A stretch of DNA of 64,000 nucleotides. Source: Maribellus sp. YY47 (GTDB lineage Bacteria > Bacteroidota > Bacteroidia > Bacteroidales > Prolixibacteraceae). Every line of letters starts with the position of its first letter. The stretch's first letter is position 1. The notes under the pieces are model-generated. The model was not told the origin of the DNA and made no database searches. It was given only the letters and a program-made list of their open reading frames with translations. The position numbers and the translations under genes are program-made. Positions 52,405 to 61,280 of this stretch are shown here, one piece after another. The stretch spans positions 40,255 through 104,254 of the forward strand of contig NZ_JALGYW010000019.1 of assembly GCF_023111095.1 (NCBI RefSeq), written 5' to 3'.

Positions 52405-53874
52405 ATGGTATCACGCAGAAAATTTATAGGAACGGCAGCAGCCGGATTTGCGGGGGTAACCCTCGTACCTTCAAACGTCATCGCAGGACTTGGACATAAA
52501 CCACCCAGCGACAAACTGAATATCGCAGGGATCGGCGTGGGAGGAATGGGCTACACCAACCTCTTACACATGGAAACCGAAAACATTGTGGCCCTTTGCG
52601 ACGTGGATTCGGAATATGCCGGCCGAAATGCATTCCGCCGCTGGTACAGTGCAAAAAAGTACACCGATTACCGCGTAATGCTCGAAGAGCAAAAAGACAT
52701 TGATGCGGTGATGATTGCCACTCCCGATCATTCACATGCCCTTCCGGCCCTGATTGCCATGCGCCAGGGAATCCATGTGTACCTGCAAAAACCGTTGACG
52801 CATTCGGTATACGAATCGCGGATTATGACTGAAACGGCGCAGCGTTATGGTGTTGCCACACAAATGGGCAACCAGGGAAATTCGGCTGACGGCATCCGTC
52901 AGATTTGCGAATGGATCTGGGCAGGTACCATTGGCGAAGTCACCCACGTTGACACCTGGACTAACCGCCCCATATGGCCGCAGGGACTTAGCCGACCTGA
53001 CAAAGGGAAACGTGTTCCCAAAGAGCTCGACTGGGATCTGTTTATTGGCCCGGCGCAATTCCGCGAATACAATCCGATTTACCATCCGTGGAACTGGCGT
53101 GGATGGTGGGATTTTGGCACCGGTGCCCTGGGCGACATGGGATGCCACATTCTGGATCCGGTTTTCAAAGCATTGAACCTGCAATACCCCGATACGGTAG
53201 AAGCCAGTTCAACGCCTTTTAACAACGATTCTGCTCCCAATTCAGAAGCCATTCATTATGCGTTTCCGCGAAGAGATAATTTGCCCAAAGTGGCTATGCC
53301 CGAAGTTACGGTTAGCTGGTACGACGGCGGCTTTATGCCGCAGCGCCCCGACGAATTAAAAGACGGCGAACAAATGGGCGACGATAGCGGCGGCTGTATT
53401 TTTTACGGCACCCGTGGCAAAATTATGTGTGGTACTTATGGTGCCAATCCAACGCTGTTACCCACTTCTGAAATGGCACATTTCGAACAACCCAAAATGT
53501 CGATCCGCAGAATTTCCAAAGCGATGGAAGGCGGCCACGAACAAGACTGGATACGAGCCTGCAAGGAAAACAAAGAGACACGCGTAGAAGCCTCCTCAAA
53601 TTTTAACTATGCCGGACCGTTAAACGAAATGGTGGTAATGGGAGTTTTGGCCGTGCGTCTTCAAAGCCTGCAACGAAAACTGCAGTGGGACGGCCCAAAT
53701 ATGCGTTTCAGTAATATTTCGGACAGCGACAAACTGCGGATTTTATCGAAAAACGATTTTGAAGTGGTGAACGGAGATCCGCGTTTCAACAAAGAATATG
53801 TGACGCTTCCGGCAAAAGTAACCGCCGAAGAGTGGATCAGACATACCTACCGAAAAGGATGGGAACAGATTTAA
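52405..53874 (+). CDS. Tat-exported Gfo/Idh/MocA-family oxidoreductase (long form)
   Basis: A 489-residue NAD(P)-dependent dehydrogenase from the ATG at 52405, which places the twin-arginine motif at residues 4-5 (SRRKFIGTAAAGFAG). The Rossmann part has GIGVGGMGYTNL and VALCDVD. The EKP motif is altered to QKP (YLQKPLTHS), a known variant in long family members. Extra length against the enzyme at 24555 lies in the C-terminal half (FGTGALGDMGCHILDP, FNYAGPLNEMVVMG). It likely oxidises a sugar in the periplasm. Its substrate and partners are not evident: the nucleoside operon next door is on the other strand. Confidence 0.9.
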   Translation: MVSRRKFIGTAAAGFAGVTLVPSNVIAGLGHKPPSDKLNIAGIGVGGMGYTNLLHMETENIVALCDVDSEYAGRNAFRRWYSAKKYTDYRVMLEEQKDIDAVMIATPDHSHALPALIAMRQGIHVYLQKPLTHSVYESRIMTETAQRYGVATQMGNQGNSADGIRQICEWIWAGTIGEVTHVDTWTNRPIWPQGLSRPDKGKRVPKELDWDLFIGPAQFREYNPIYHPWNWRGWWDFGTGALGDMGCHILDPVFKALNLQYPDTVEASSTPFNNDSAPNSEAIHYAFPRRDNLPKVAMPEVTVSWYDGGFMPQRPDELKDGEQMGDDSGGCIFYGTRGKIMCGTYGANPTLLPTSEMAHFEQPKMSIRRISKAMEGGHEQDWIRACKENKETRVEASSNFNYAGPLNEMVVMGVLAVRLQSLQRKLQWDGPNMRFSNISDSDKLRILSKNDFEVVNGDPRFNKEYVTLPAKVTAEEWIRHTYRKGWEQI

Positions 53875-53942
53875 GTTTTCAGACTTAAATCTGCTCCCTA
53901 TCCAACCGGGATTAACATTGATAGATATTAGGTTGCTTGATT

Positions 53943-54944
53943 TTATGCTCCTGCATAAATGATGGAAACAATTCCTGCCGCGAACAGAATAAACATCAGG
54001 GCCAGCATGCCATTGGTTCCTTTGGGCGAATTTTTAAACTCGCGCCAAATGAAAACGCCCCACAAAGCGGCCACCAAAGTTGCTCCCTGTCCCAAGCCGT
54101 AAGAAATGGCAGCACCGGCTTTTCCGGCAGCAATCAGGTTAAACGAATTCCCGATTCCCCAGATCACTCCGCCAAGTACTCCCACCAGGTGTATCGGTAG
54201 TTTTCCTTTAAAATAAGCTTTGTAGTTGGTCGGTTCGCCACTGATTGGCCTTTTCAACAGAATTGTATTAAACAGAAAGTTGCTGATAAAAACACCCAGC
54301 GCAAAAATTACAAAAGCTGTGTAAGGCGTCATCATGCCTTGTGCGGGTGAAACAAAATTGTCGAGGTCCATCGATGCGGCTACAAAACGGTAAAAGAACG
54401 ACATCAAAACACCCGCCAGAATCGATACCATAATTCCTTTGGTGCTTACCTTCTGACTGCCACTGGAAGCTTTCTTATACGCCAGCGCATTGATGATGAT
54501 AGCAATAGTAATCAAGCCCACGCCAAGGAACAGAAATACCGGATCGCCTTTTTGAGAGCCCATGTAATTGATGATTACACCCAATACGAGTGCAAGCCCG
54601 ATGCCCACCGGAAAAGCCACCGACATTCCCGCAATGGCAATCGCCGTAGAAAGCAAAATGTTGGCCGCATTAAAAATGATTCCGCCTAAAAATGCACTTC
54701 CGATATTGCCCATATCCGCTTGTTTCAGGTCGGCGATAAAACTACGGCCTGCCTCGCCGTTACTTCCCAGTGTAAAAGCCATAATCAGCGACAACAACAG
54801 GACACCAATTACATAATCCCAGTAATAGAGTTCATATCGCCAGGTTTTACCGGCCAGTTTTTGAGTATTTCCCCACGAGCCCCAGCAAAGCATCGTGATA
54901 AAGCAAAGAAATATCGCGAATGGATAACTTGTTACTATGTACAT
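53943..54944 (-). CDS. GRP/RhaT-like sugar permease
   Basis: A 333-residue inner-membrane protein with ten hydrophobic segments, of the drug/metabolite-transporter branch that includes RhaT and the glucose/ribose uptake (GRP) family (ITMLCWGSWGNTQKLAGKTW; FPVGIGLALVLGVIINYMGSQ split across helix and loop). The C-terminal half has YGLGQGATLVAALWGVFIWREFK. In this operon, with ribokinase and two nucleoside hydrolases, ribose or a nucleoside is the natural substrate. It is the last gene, ten bases after the stop of the nucleoside hydrolase, and so is co-transcribed. Confidence 0.85.
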   Translation of the reverse strand: MYIVTSYPFAIFLCFITMLCWGSWGNTQKLAGKTWRYELYYWDYVIGVLLLSLIMAFTLGSNGEAGRSFIADLKQADMGNIGSAFLGGIIFNAANILLSTAIAIAGMSVAFPVGIGLALVLGVIINYMGSQKGDPVFLFLGVGLITIAIIINALAYKKASSGSQKVSTKGIMVSILAGVLMSFFYRFVAASMDLDNFVSPAQGMMTPYTAFVIFALGVFISNFLFNTILLKRPISGEPTNYKAYFKGKLPIHLVGVLGGVIWGIGNSFNLIAAGKAGAAISYGLGQGATLVAALWGVFIWREFKNSPKGTNGMLALMFILFAAGIVSIIYAGA

Positions 54945-54954
54945 GATTTCGTTT

Positions 54955-55950
54955 TTATTGATTGTTTTTAATTGGTTGGTGCAGCATCAGTTCATCAAGA
55001 ATATCAGCGATGTGCTGATAGGTGTATTTGTGTGTCAAAAAGAAATGCTGTGCATCTGCATCCGGATTCCAGGTATTCGATCCGTCTTCGGCCACTTCAA
55101 ATTTTCCGGGGCCATTCACATAAAAAAAGTTCTCCGGATTGCGGATGGCACATAGCACAGCGGTTTGATCCCACGAACAGCGTTTCTCCATTTTCTGATC
55201 GGCATACGATTCAAAATTGTAGGCGTAAGCCCACGCAACAGGATTGGACACGTCGCCTGTTTCGGCCACCTTTTTCCCGGTTAAAATCTGCACTCCGATT
55301 TCAAATCCACTAAGAAGAATCGGTGTCGGCCAGTGTTGAAACGCATAAACCGAAGCGCTTGCATCTTTTATTACATTGAACTCAATTCCCTGCGGCAGCG
55401 CGCCGGCCATAGCCACCCATTGTTTTACCTTTTTCTGAACGAGTTCTTTCCCGGATAAGGGAGAAAATTCGTCCGGGCCTGATTTCAGCAAATCGTCCAG
55501 GTTGCTCGTGAATCCTACGGTAACAATCGTTACGCTTTTATTGGGCTGAGCTGCCAGCGCTTTGCGGTAAACTTCCACCGCTGCCGGATAATCGTCGTTT
55601 GTTTTAGGTTGATCGAGAAACTTCGCCACAATGGAATCGTTCCAGTGGTTGGGTGCCGAAAAATCGGGAGCACCGGGAGCCGCCACGCCAATCGGGATAT
55701 CGGGTTTGCCAAAATATTGATTAAACACCTCGATAGTGGGCGCCACAGTTGGATAGCGATCGCTTGCCAGGCAGGCCAGAATTTCGCATTCCCCATTATC
55801 GGCCAAAACGTGCAGCACGGTAATGGCCCCCACATCATCAAAATCGGGGCCCATGTCGGTATCGAAAATGATTTTAACCGGATTTTTGGCCGGAGCCATC
55901 CATGCCGCAGCAAGGAGTAACACAAGAATTAAGTATCGGTTTCGTTTCAT
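54955..55950 (-). CDS. Exported nucleoside hydrolase (IUNH family)
   Basis: About 331 residues from the ATG at 55950 (MKRNRYLILVLLLAAAWMAPA, a signal peptide). An in-frame start at 55986 would overlap ribokinase. The calcium-binding aspartate cluster of the inosine-uridine hydrolase fold is present but varied (KIIFDTDMGPDFDDVGAI rather than DTDPGxDDAxA). It hydrolyses the N-glycosidic bond of nucleosides, releasing base and ribose, here probably in the periplasm. The second hydrolase of the operon is at 56905. Both feed the ribokinase between them. Confidence 0.85.
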   Translation of the reverse strand: MKRNRYLILVLLLAAAWMAPAKNPVKIIFDTDMGPDFDDVGAITVLHVLADNGECEILACLASDRYPTVAPTIEVFNQYFGKPDIPIGVAAPGAPDFSAPNHWNDSIVAKFLDQPKTNDDYPAAVEVYRKALAAQPNKSVTIVTVGFTSNLDDLLKSGPDEFSPLSGKELVQKKVKQWVAMAGALPQGIEFNVIKDASASVYAFQHWPTPILLSGFEIGVQILTGKKVAETGDVSNPVAWAYAYNFESYADQKMEKRCSWDQTAVLCAIRNPENFFYVNGPGKFEVAEDGSNTWNPDADAQHFFLTHKYTYQHIADILDELMLHQPIKNNQ

Positions 55951-55975
55951 TGGTTTAAGTATTATAATTAAAATA

Positions 55976-56884
55976 TTAGCTTTCAATTTCGTTTCTGAAC
56001 GGTACCGAAGCCTGCGCTCCGTTTCGTGTTACCGAAACCGATGCAGCAACACAGGCCAGTCGAACGGCTTCCTGCATTTTCATTCCTTCAGAAAGAAAAA
56101 CAGCCAAAGCCCCGTTGAAGGTATCGCCTGCCGCCGTGGTATCTACCGCTGTAACTTTTGGCGCTTCCACCATACCGGTATATTCAGTACTCAAAACAAA
56201 AGCACCGGCCGATCCCATGGTGACGATCACATTTTGCACCCCTTTGGCAACCAACGCTTTTGCTGCTTCGAGCGCCGAATCCCGATCATTAACTTCAATA
56301 CCGGTTAACTGGCTGGCTTCGGTTTCATTTGGAGTGATCAGGTAAAGTCCTTTTAGCAAGGAGTCGGGCAAAGCCTGCGCCGGAGCCGGATTAAGTATTA
56401 CCTTCTTCTGCAGGCCGACGGCCAAATCGGCGACATACGCAACGGTTTCCAGCGGAATTTCCAACTGCAAAAGCACCATGCCCGAGGCTTTCAAAATTTC
56501 GCCCAGTTCTGCAAGATCCTTTGGAACAAGCGTTCCGTTGGCGCCGGATGCTACAACAATGTTATTTTCTCCTTTGCCATCGACGGTGATTAAGGCCACG
56601 CCGCTTGGGCTGTTTTCATCTACCAAAATGTGCTTGGTATCAATGCCTTCTTCGGCCAGAAGTTGAACGGCCTGCTTTCCGAAAATGTCGTTTCCGGTTT
56701 TTCCGACAAAAACAACCTCGCCTCCCAAGCGCCGCGCTGCGACCGCCTGGTTAGCGCCTTTCCCTCCGGGATTCATCAAAAATTCCCCTCCAAGAATTGT
56801 CTCACCCGGCAGCGGAAAATGACTGGTTTTTACTACCATGTCGGTATTCGAACTGCCAACTACTAAAATTGTATTCGCTTTCAT
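55976..56884 (-). CDS. rbsK: Ribokinase
   Basis: A 302-residue PfkB-family sugar kinase that phosphorylates ribose to ribose 5-phosphate. Ribokinase signatures: VVGSSNTDMVVKTSHFPLPG near the N-terminus, GGKGANQAVAARRLG (substrate lid), LITPNETEASQLTG, and the catalytic/anion-hole motif DTTAAGDTFNGALAVFL. It is cytoplasmic. It is encoded between the two nucleoside hydrolases, with 25 and 20 bp gaps, completing nucleoside-to-ribose-5-phosphate conversion. Confidence 0.95.
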   Translation of the reverse strand: MKANTILVVGSSNTDMVVKTSHFPLPGETILGGEFLMNPGGKGANQAVAARRLGGEVVFVGKTGNDIFGKQAVQLLAEEGIDTKHILVDENSPSGVALITVDGKGENNIVVASGANGTLVPKDLAELGEILKASGMVLLQLEIPLETVAYVADLAVGLQKKVILNPAPAQALPDSLLKGLYLITPNETEASQLTGIEVNDRDSALEAAKALVAKGVQNVIVTMGSAGAFVLSTEYTGMVEAPKVTAVDTTAAGDTFNGALAVFLSEGMKMQEAVRLACVAASVSVTRNGAQASVPFRNEIES

Positions 56885-56904
56885 ACTCGTCTTTTCTGAA
56901 TGGA

Positions 56905-57876
56905 TTACTGCGCTAACTTTTTGAATAGATCTCTGAAAATGGCATCGCGGTTCAGCGACTTTGCCATTCGTATAAAATGCCTTCCCCGATCGACACTATA
57001 GGTCACCTGATCGGTTAAAATCGGGCTATGCACCAAATCCGTGGGAATCCACGAAGGATTGATCAACCAGGCAACAGCGGTTACATCCCAAATCACTTTC
57101 GAATAAGCTTCTTGTCCTTTACTGTACTCCACAACAATGTTGTACAAATAATCGGAAAGCTCATTTTTCCCTTTCAGGTAATGAGCTAACTCCGGCAGCG
57201 TGCTATGAAAGTGCGAAACCACAGGCTGGCAGGGCATTACCACCAACGGAACGCCTGAATTGAAAACCTCCTGTGCGGCCAATACATCCTGCCTCAGGTT
57301 GAATTCTTTTTGGTTTGGCCAGTCCAGTCCGTGGCCGCCCAACCAAACAACAACGATGTTTTGAATAATTTTCGGTTCAATTAAAATGGCCGAAGCAATG
57401 TTGGTGATGCAGCCAATCGGAACAACATACAACGGATCTTCGGGTGAGCAGGCCATTGCTTTTTCAACCAAGTCGAGAGCTGCTTCACTTCGGATTGGCT
57501 GTGAAATATCTTCGAGGTATTTATCCGAGCCGCGAAAGGCGAAATCCTCAGGCGATTTTCCCATAAATTTTAGCAGACGCAATATTTCCTGGTAGCTTTT
57601 CTCCATGCCATCTCCCGGGCCTTCGGAACGTGAATTGTAAAAGGGCGCCGCATAAACGGCTTGCAGATCCAGTTTTTCTTTTGAGAGAAGGGCATAGGCC
57701 AGTGCAAACTGGTCGTCAATTTCGTTGTAGGTATCGGTGTCCAGCACCATTCTGATTTTTCCGTTTGGCGGCGTAAGTTGTTTCAAACGGAAACTCTCGT
57801 CAAGCTTTGGAAAATTCTGCCCGTTGGAAAACAAAAATGAAAATCCCAGAAGGATCAGAAAGGAAAATTCTTTCAT
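56905..57876 (-). CDS. Exported nucleoside hydrolase-like protein, first gene of operon
   Basis: A 323-residue protein with signal peptide (FLILLGFSFLFSNGQ) and the nucleoside-hydrolase fold: RMVLDTDTYNEIDDQFALAYAL supplies the N-terminal calcium aspartates (DTDxYNExDDQ, a variant of this subgroup), and VVPIGCITNIASAIL and VVWLGGHGLDWP follow. It probably cleaves a different nucleoside from its neighbour at 54955. It is the first gene after the LacI-controlled promoter, and the leader from operator to ATG is about 60 bp. Confidence 0.85.
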   Translation of the reverse strand: MKEFSFLILLGFSFLFSNGQNFPKLDESFRLKQLTPPNGKIRMVLDTDTYNEIDDQFALAYALLSKEKLDLQAVYAAPFYNSRSEGPGDGMEKSYQEILRLLKFMGKSPEDFAFRGSDKYLEDISQPIRSEAALDLVEKAMACSPEDPLYVVPIGCITNIASAILIEPKIIQNIVVVWLGGHGLDWPNQKEFNLRQDVLAAQEVFNSGVPLVVMPCQPVVSHFHSTLPELAHYLKGKNELSDYLYNIVVEYSKGQEAYSKVIWDVTAVAWLINPSWIPTDLVHSPILTDQVTYSVDRGRHFIRMAKSLNRDAIFRDLFKKLAQ

Positions 57877-57909
57877 CGTTATTCAAGTTTACAGTTGATT
57901 AATTTCGAA

Positions 57910-57941
57910 CAAACATAAAGAACAAAAGCGAAATGCACAAA
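57910..57941 (-). promoter_or_regulatory. Promoter of nucleoside/ribose operon
   Basis: On the minus strand TTTG (57941-57938), exactly 20 bases, TATGTTTG (57917-57910): a full match to the Bacteroidota sigma-ABfr consensus. The -33 TTTG lies inside the LacI operator at 57935-57950. Confidence 0.8.
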
Positions 57942-57950
57942 CGTTTGTGC
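57935..57950. promoter_or_regulatory. LacI-family operator GCACAAACGTTTGTGC
   Basis: A perfect 16-bp palindrome with the central CG typical of LacI-family sites. It overlaps the -33 element of the operon promoter, so binding would block RNA polymerase. The regulator gene starts 179 bp away and carries a second, similar site. Confidence 0.85.
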
Positions 57951-58077
57951 TTTGTTTAAGTGATCATTTTTTATAAAACTGCTTTTTTGTTATTTTTTTA
58001 GATTACTACATGTCCCGACAGTAAAATATTCCCTGAATATAAGTGCTTTGATTGTAATAAGACTGGGATTACGACTT

Positions 58078-58124
58078 TTTTCGATTGCATAAAATTACAG
58101 CTATCTTTGCATAAACGTTTGTAC
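58078..58124 (+). promoter_or_regulatory. lacI-type gene promoter with second operator
   Basis: TTTT (58078-58081), 20 bases, TATCTTTG (58102-58109), then the operator GCATAAACGTTTGTAC (58109-58124), which matches the first operator at 13 of 16 positions. It ends four bases before the ATG, consistent with autorepression. Confidence 0.75.
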
Positions 58125-58128
58125 ACTC

Positions 58129-59145
58129 ATGACAAAGCATAGCATCAGCATAAAGGACATCGCCGAGGCCACCGGACTTTCCATAACTACCGTATCGCGG
58201 GTGTTAAGCGGGAAGGCCAAGCAATACCGGATTGGAAAACAATCGCAGGAAAAAGTGAGAGAAGCTGCCCAAAAGCTACACTATGTACCCAACCATTTTG
58301 CGGCGAACCTGAGAACCGGAAGGAGCGGAACCTTAGCGTTGATCATTCCTTCGCTGAATAATCCATTTTTTGCCGGAATTGCCAGCGAAATCAATACTGA
58401 ACTTCGGAAATTCAATTACATCACCATCATCAGCGACAGCGACGAAAATGTGGAAACAGAAAAAATGGAACTTCTGCAATTGACAGCCAGAAATATTGAA
58501 GGATTGATCATTGTACCGTGCGGCGACCAGTGGCAACACATCAGGGAAATCCAGGACCAGGGGATCCCGGTTGTTTGCATCGACCGTTACTTTGAGGACC
58601 TGGACATTCCCTATGTCTCCACCGACAACTACGAAGGTGCCTACAAGGCCACCCGCCACCTGATTGAAAACGGACACTCGCGTATTACCTGTATCCAGGG
58701 CGTACAAACCTCAACGCCCAACCGACTGCGGGTAAATGGATTTACTGATGCCATGAAAGAAGCCGGATTCGATTCGGAGAACATTGCCGGTGATGATTTT
58801 ACCTTTCAAAACGGCTACCTGGAAACCAAGCTTTTGCTTCAGCAAAAGGTACGACCCACCGCTATTTTTACGCTGAGTAACACCATTGCCATGGGTTGTG
58901 TGAAAGCGCTAAAAGAAGAACAGATTAATGTTCCGAATGAAATCTCGTTAATTACTTTCGACGATCATCCCTACCTCGATTATTTGTCCACGCCACTCTC
59001 GTGCATTGCACAGCCGGTAAGCGACATCAGCAAAATTGCCGTTAAGTTTCTGCTTTCAAAAATTCAAAACAAAGACATTAGCACCAGCCAGGTACTGCTT
59101 AAACCCAGCATGAAGCTGAGAGATTCCATCCGAAAAATCAACTAG
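58129..59145 (+). CDS. LacI-family transcriptional repressor of nucleoside/ribose operon
   Basis: A 338-residue regulator. The N-terminal helix-turn-helix (ISIKDIAEATGLSITTVSRVLSG) and hinge (AAQKLHYVPNHFAANLRTGRSG) are followed by a periplasmic-binding-protein-like core (LALIIPSLNNPFFAGIASEI, VVCIDRYF, PYVSTDNYEGAYKATRHLIE). The ligand is presumably ribose, a nucleoside or a phosphate derivative, inferred from the divergent operon. Two palindromic operators sit in the shared intergenic region, one over each promoter, so the circuit can be read directly from the sequence. Copy 2 of the 158-bp repeat begins 18 bp after the stop. Confidence 0.94.
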   Translation: MTKHSISIKDIAEATGLSITTVSRVLSGKAKQYRIGKQSQEKVREAAQKLHYVPNHFAANLRTGRSGTLALIIPSLNNPFFAGIASEINTELRKFNYITIISDSDENVETEKMELLQLTARNIEGLIIVPCGDQWQHIREIQDQGIPVVCIDRYFEDLDIPYVSTDNYEGAYKATRHLIENGHSRITCIQGVQTSTPNRLRVNGFTDAMKEAGFDSENIAGDDFTFQNGYLETKLLLQQKVRPTAIFTLSNTIAMGCVKALKEEQINVPNEISLITFDDHPYLDYLSTPLSCIAQPVSDISKIAVKFLLSKIQNKDISTSQVLLKPSMKLRDSIRKIN

Positions 59146-59163
59146 TACGATCATAAAACAATC

Positions 59164-59320
59164 ATGATTCTCAGGAATCAGCAACAGATATGAAAGTAAT
59201 GATTTTTACTCTCCCTCGCTCCCTCTCTAGGACAGAGAGGGAAGATCCCGAGCACTCGCGGATCAGGGTGAGTCAAACAATATTGAAACTTATTTTGCTA
59301 TTGATTTTCGATAGACTTTC
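59164..59320 (-). repeat. 158-bp interspersed structured element, copy 2 (inverted)
   Basis: Reverse-complement copy of 51119-51276, about 95 % identical by eye. Both hairpins are kept; in the second, arms CCCTCTC/GAGAGGG are identical and the loop differs, with one base fewer. The two copies enclose about 7.9 kb containing the fasciclin, oxidoreductase and nucleoside/ribose genes. Confidence 0.85.
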
Positions 59321-59321
59321 A

Positions 59322-59352
59322 CAAAAAAAGCCGGACTTTACAGCCCGGCTTG
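59322..59352 (-). terminator. Intrinsic terminator of trpS
   Basis: On the minus strand AAGCCGG ... CCGGCTT (59351-59328) is followed by a T-run. T-rich sequence on the other side could also make it serve the LacI gene. Confidence 0.8.
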
Positions 59353-59374
59353 TATTTTTTTGAAATCGTTGTAT

Positions 59375-60376
59375 CTAAAACAGCTTTTTAAAGCCAATCA
59401 CACTTTTTACTTCCTGTAATGTTTTCTGAGCCGACTCACGTGCCTTCTCTGCACCCATTTTAGCCACTTTGGCCAGGTAAGCATCATCTTCCAGAATCTC
59501 GATAATCCGTTCGCGAATCGGAGCCGTGTATTTAACAATGTCTTCTGCCAACTGTTTTTTCAGATCGCCGTAGCGGATCTCGCATTTGTTGTACAGCTCG
59601 TCGAAATGAGCTACAGTATCGGGTGTTGAAACAATATCAAGCAGCGTAAACAGGTTTTGAATCACCTCCGGTTTTTCCTGGTTCATTTCTGTTGGGCCCG
59701 TGTCGGTAACCGCACGCATCACTTTTTTCCGGATCGACTTTGGATCTTCGAAAAGGTTAATCGCATTGCCTTCCGATTTTCCCATTTTACCACTGCCGTC
59801 AAGTCCGGGAACTTTAATCATGTCTTTCCCGTCGAAAGTAAACGGACGCGGAATCGGGAATACATCGGCCTTGTACATGCGGTTAAAACGCTTGGCAAAT
59901 TTTCGCCCCATCTCCAGGTTTTGCTCCTGGTCTTTTCCAACCGGAACAAAATGAGCTTTGTGAATAATAATGTCAGCCGCCATCAAAACCGGGTAAGTCA
60001 ACAACCCAGCGTTTACGTTGTCGGGATTCTGACGTGCTTTATCTTTAAACGACGTTGTTCGCTCCAGTTCGCCCAGATAAGCATTCATGTTCAACAGCGT
60101 GTACAATTCCGAAACTTCGGGCACATCGCTCTGAATAAAAATGGTGGCTTTCTCCGGATCGATTCCACAGGCCAGGTACTCGGCCAAAACCTGACGCACG
60201 CCTGCCTGCAGGTTTTCAGGTGTTGGATGCGTGGTTAACGAGTGAATATCAGCAATAAAAAAATAGCTGTTGAAATCATCCTGCATTCTGATAAAATTCT
60301 GTACCGCCCCAAAATAATTTCCGAGGTGTAAATAGCCCGTGGGTCTTATCCCGCTTACAACTGTCGGTTTCTCCAT
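59375..60376 (-). CDS. trpS: Tryptophanyl-tRNA synthetase
   Basis: A 333-residue class-I synthetase. The HIGH motif appears as GYLHLGN in RPTGYLHLGNYFGAV, and the KMSKS motif as GSGKMGKSEGNAI, a common TrpRS variant. Tryptophan pocket and dimer region are normal (IADIHSLTTHP, DVPEVSELYTLL). The length is typical. It is monocistronic with its own terminator. A trpB2 gene lies 1 kb away with a tryptophan-codon leader, but trpS itself shows no such leader in its upstream region. Confidence 0.97.
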   Translation of the reverse strand: MEKPTVVSGIRPTGYLHLGNYFGAVQNFIRMQDDFNSYFFIADIHSLTTHPTPENLQAGVRQVLAEYLACGIDPEKATIFIQSDVPEVSELYTLLNMNAYLGELERTTSFKDKARQNPDNVNAGLLTYPVLMAADIIIHKAHFVPVGKDQEQNLEMGRKFAKRFNRMYKADVFPIPRPFTFDGKDMIKVPGLDGSGKMGKSEGNAINLFEDPKSIRKKVMRAVTDTGPTEMNQEKPEVIQNLFTLLDIVSTPDTVAHFDELYNKCEIRYGDLKKQLAEDIVKYTAPIRERIIEILEDDAYLAKVAKMGAEKARESAQKTLQEVKSVIGFKKLF

Positions 60377-60507
60377 TCCAAATTTCTGATTAAAAGTAGC
60401 TGCAAAAATAGGTATTCAGCCCGAAAGTAAAAAGCTAAAAACGAATGGGGTTGAGTAAATTTAATACCGGTACATCCATTCGCACCGAAAAACCAGCTGC
60501 CTGAAAA

Positions 60508-60981
60508 TCACAGATCAATTAAATCGCATACAACAGCGCCGGTAATCGAAATCAAATCAGTGGGATGAACCTGCAACTGCATTCCCCGCTTGCCGGCACT
60601 CACAAAAATAAAATCGAAATTCGTACAGGTTTCGTGAATATACATGGGGTACACTTTTTTCATGCCCAATGGAGAACAGGCGCCGCGAATGTACCCGGTC
60701 AGGCCGAGCAGCTCTTTCATTTGCACCATTTCGGCATTTTTATTCCCCGAAACTTTTGCAGCTTTCTTCAGATTCACCTCGGCATCTCCGGGAACAATAC
60801 ACACAAAAATTCCGCTTGCATTCCCTCTTAATACCAGTGTTTTAAAAACCTGCTCAACGTTTTGCCCCAGCGCTGCAGCCACGTGTACGGCGCTCAAATC
60901 TGCCTCATCCACATTATACTCCACTATACTATAGTTCACCTTGTGACTATCAAGCATACGCGCGGCGTTTGTTTTCTTCAT
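60508..60981 (-). CDS. ybaK: Cys-tRNA(Pro)/Cys-tRNA(Cys) deacylase, YbaK/EbsC family
   Basis: A 157-residue trans-editing protein that clears mischarged Cys-tRNA(Pro). The YbaK fold is shown by VFKTLVLRGN, VNLKKAAKVSG (containing the essential lysine of the family), TGYIRGACSPLGMKK and SAGKRGMQLQVHPTDL. The length is normal. It is divergent from the trp leader/trpB2 transcript. No operon partner. Confidence 0.93.
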   Translation of the reverse strand: MKKTNAARMLDSHKVNYSIVEYNVDEADLSAVHVAAALGQNVEQVFKTLVLRGNASGIFVCIVPGDAEVNLKKAAKVSGNKNAEMVQMKELLGLTGYIRGACSPLGMKKVYPMYIHETCTNFDFIFVSAGKRGMQLQVHPTDLISITGAVVCDLIDL

Positions 60982-61184
60982 GCTGAATTTATTTTGCTGT
61001 AAAATTGAAAATTATCCTGTACAATCCATGCAAATCATTCCAAACAAATGTCGCTAATCGGTTTTCCCGGACATTTGAGTGCTGCTTAAACAAAGCATCA
61101 TGAAAAGAGAGCTCATTTTAAAATCTGAAATATTTTCTCAGAAAAAAATAATAATTAGCTTTACGCTTCATTCAAAAAGACAGA
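60982..61184. promoter_or_regulatory. trpB2 leader promoter region
   Basis: The gap between ybaK and the leader peptide. TTTT (61133-61136), 19 bases, TAGCTTTA (61156-61163) is a plausible promoter (-7 box 7 of 8 to TAnnTTTG). It would start a transcript about 15-20 bases before the leader peptide. Nothing else recognised here. Confidence 0.45.
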
Positions 61185-61271
61185 ATGTACAAACAGCCTT
61201 TATACGGAAAAGAATGGAGCTGGCGCAACGTTAAAATGGAAGCGCGAGATAACAATATGAATTTGCGGTGA
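61185..61271 (+). CDS. Tryptophan-containing leader peptide (attenuator)
   Basis: A 28-codon open frame from ATG 61185 to TGA 61271, with two tryptophan codons close together in the segment EWSWRN (TGG at 61215 and 61221). An intrinsic terminator begins 10 bases after its stop, and the tryptophan-synthase-like gene follows. This is the layout of transcription attenuation. It is analogous to the Bacteroid-trp leader class described in this phylum. Its small size means that translation is inferred. Confidence 0.65.
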   Translation: MYKQPLYGKEWSWRNVKMEARDNNMNLR

Positions 61272-61280
61272 AAACCGGGA

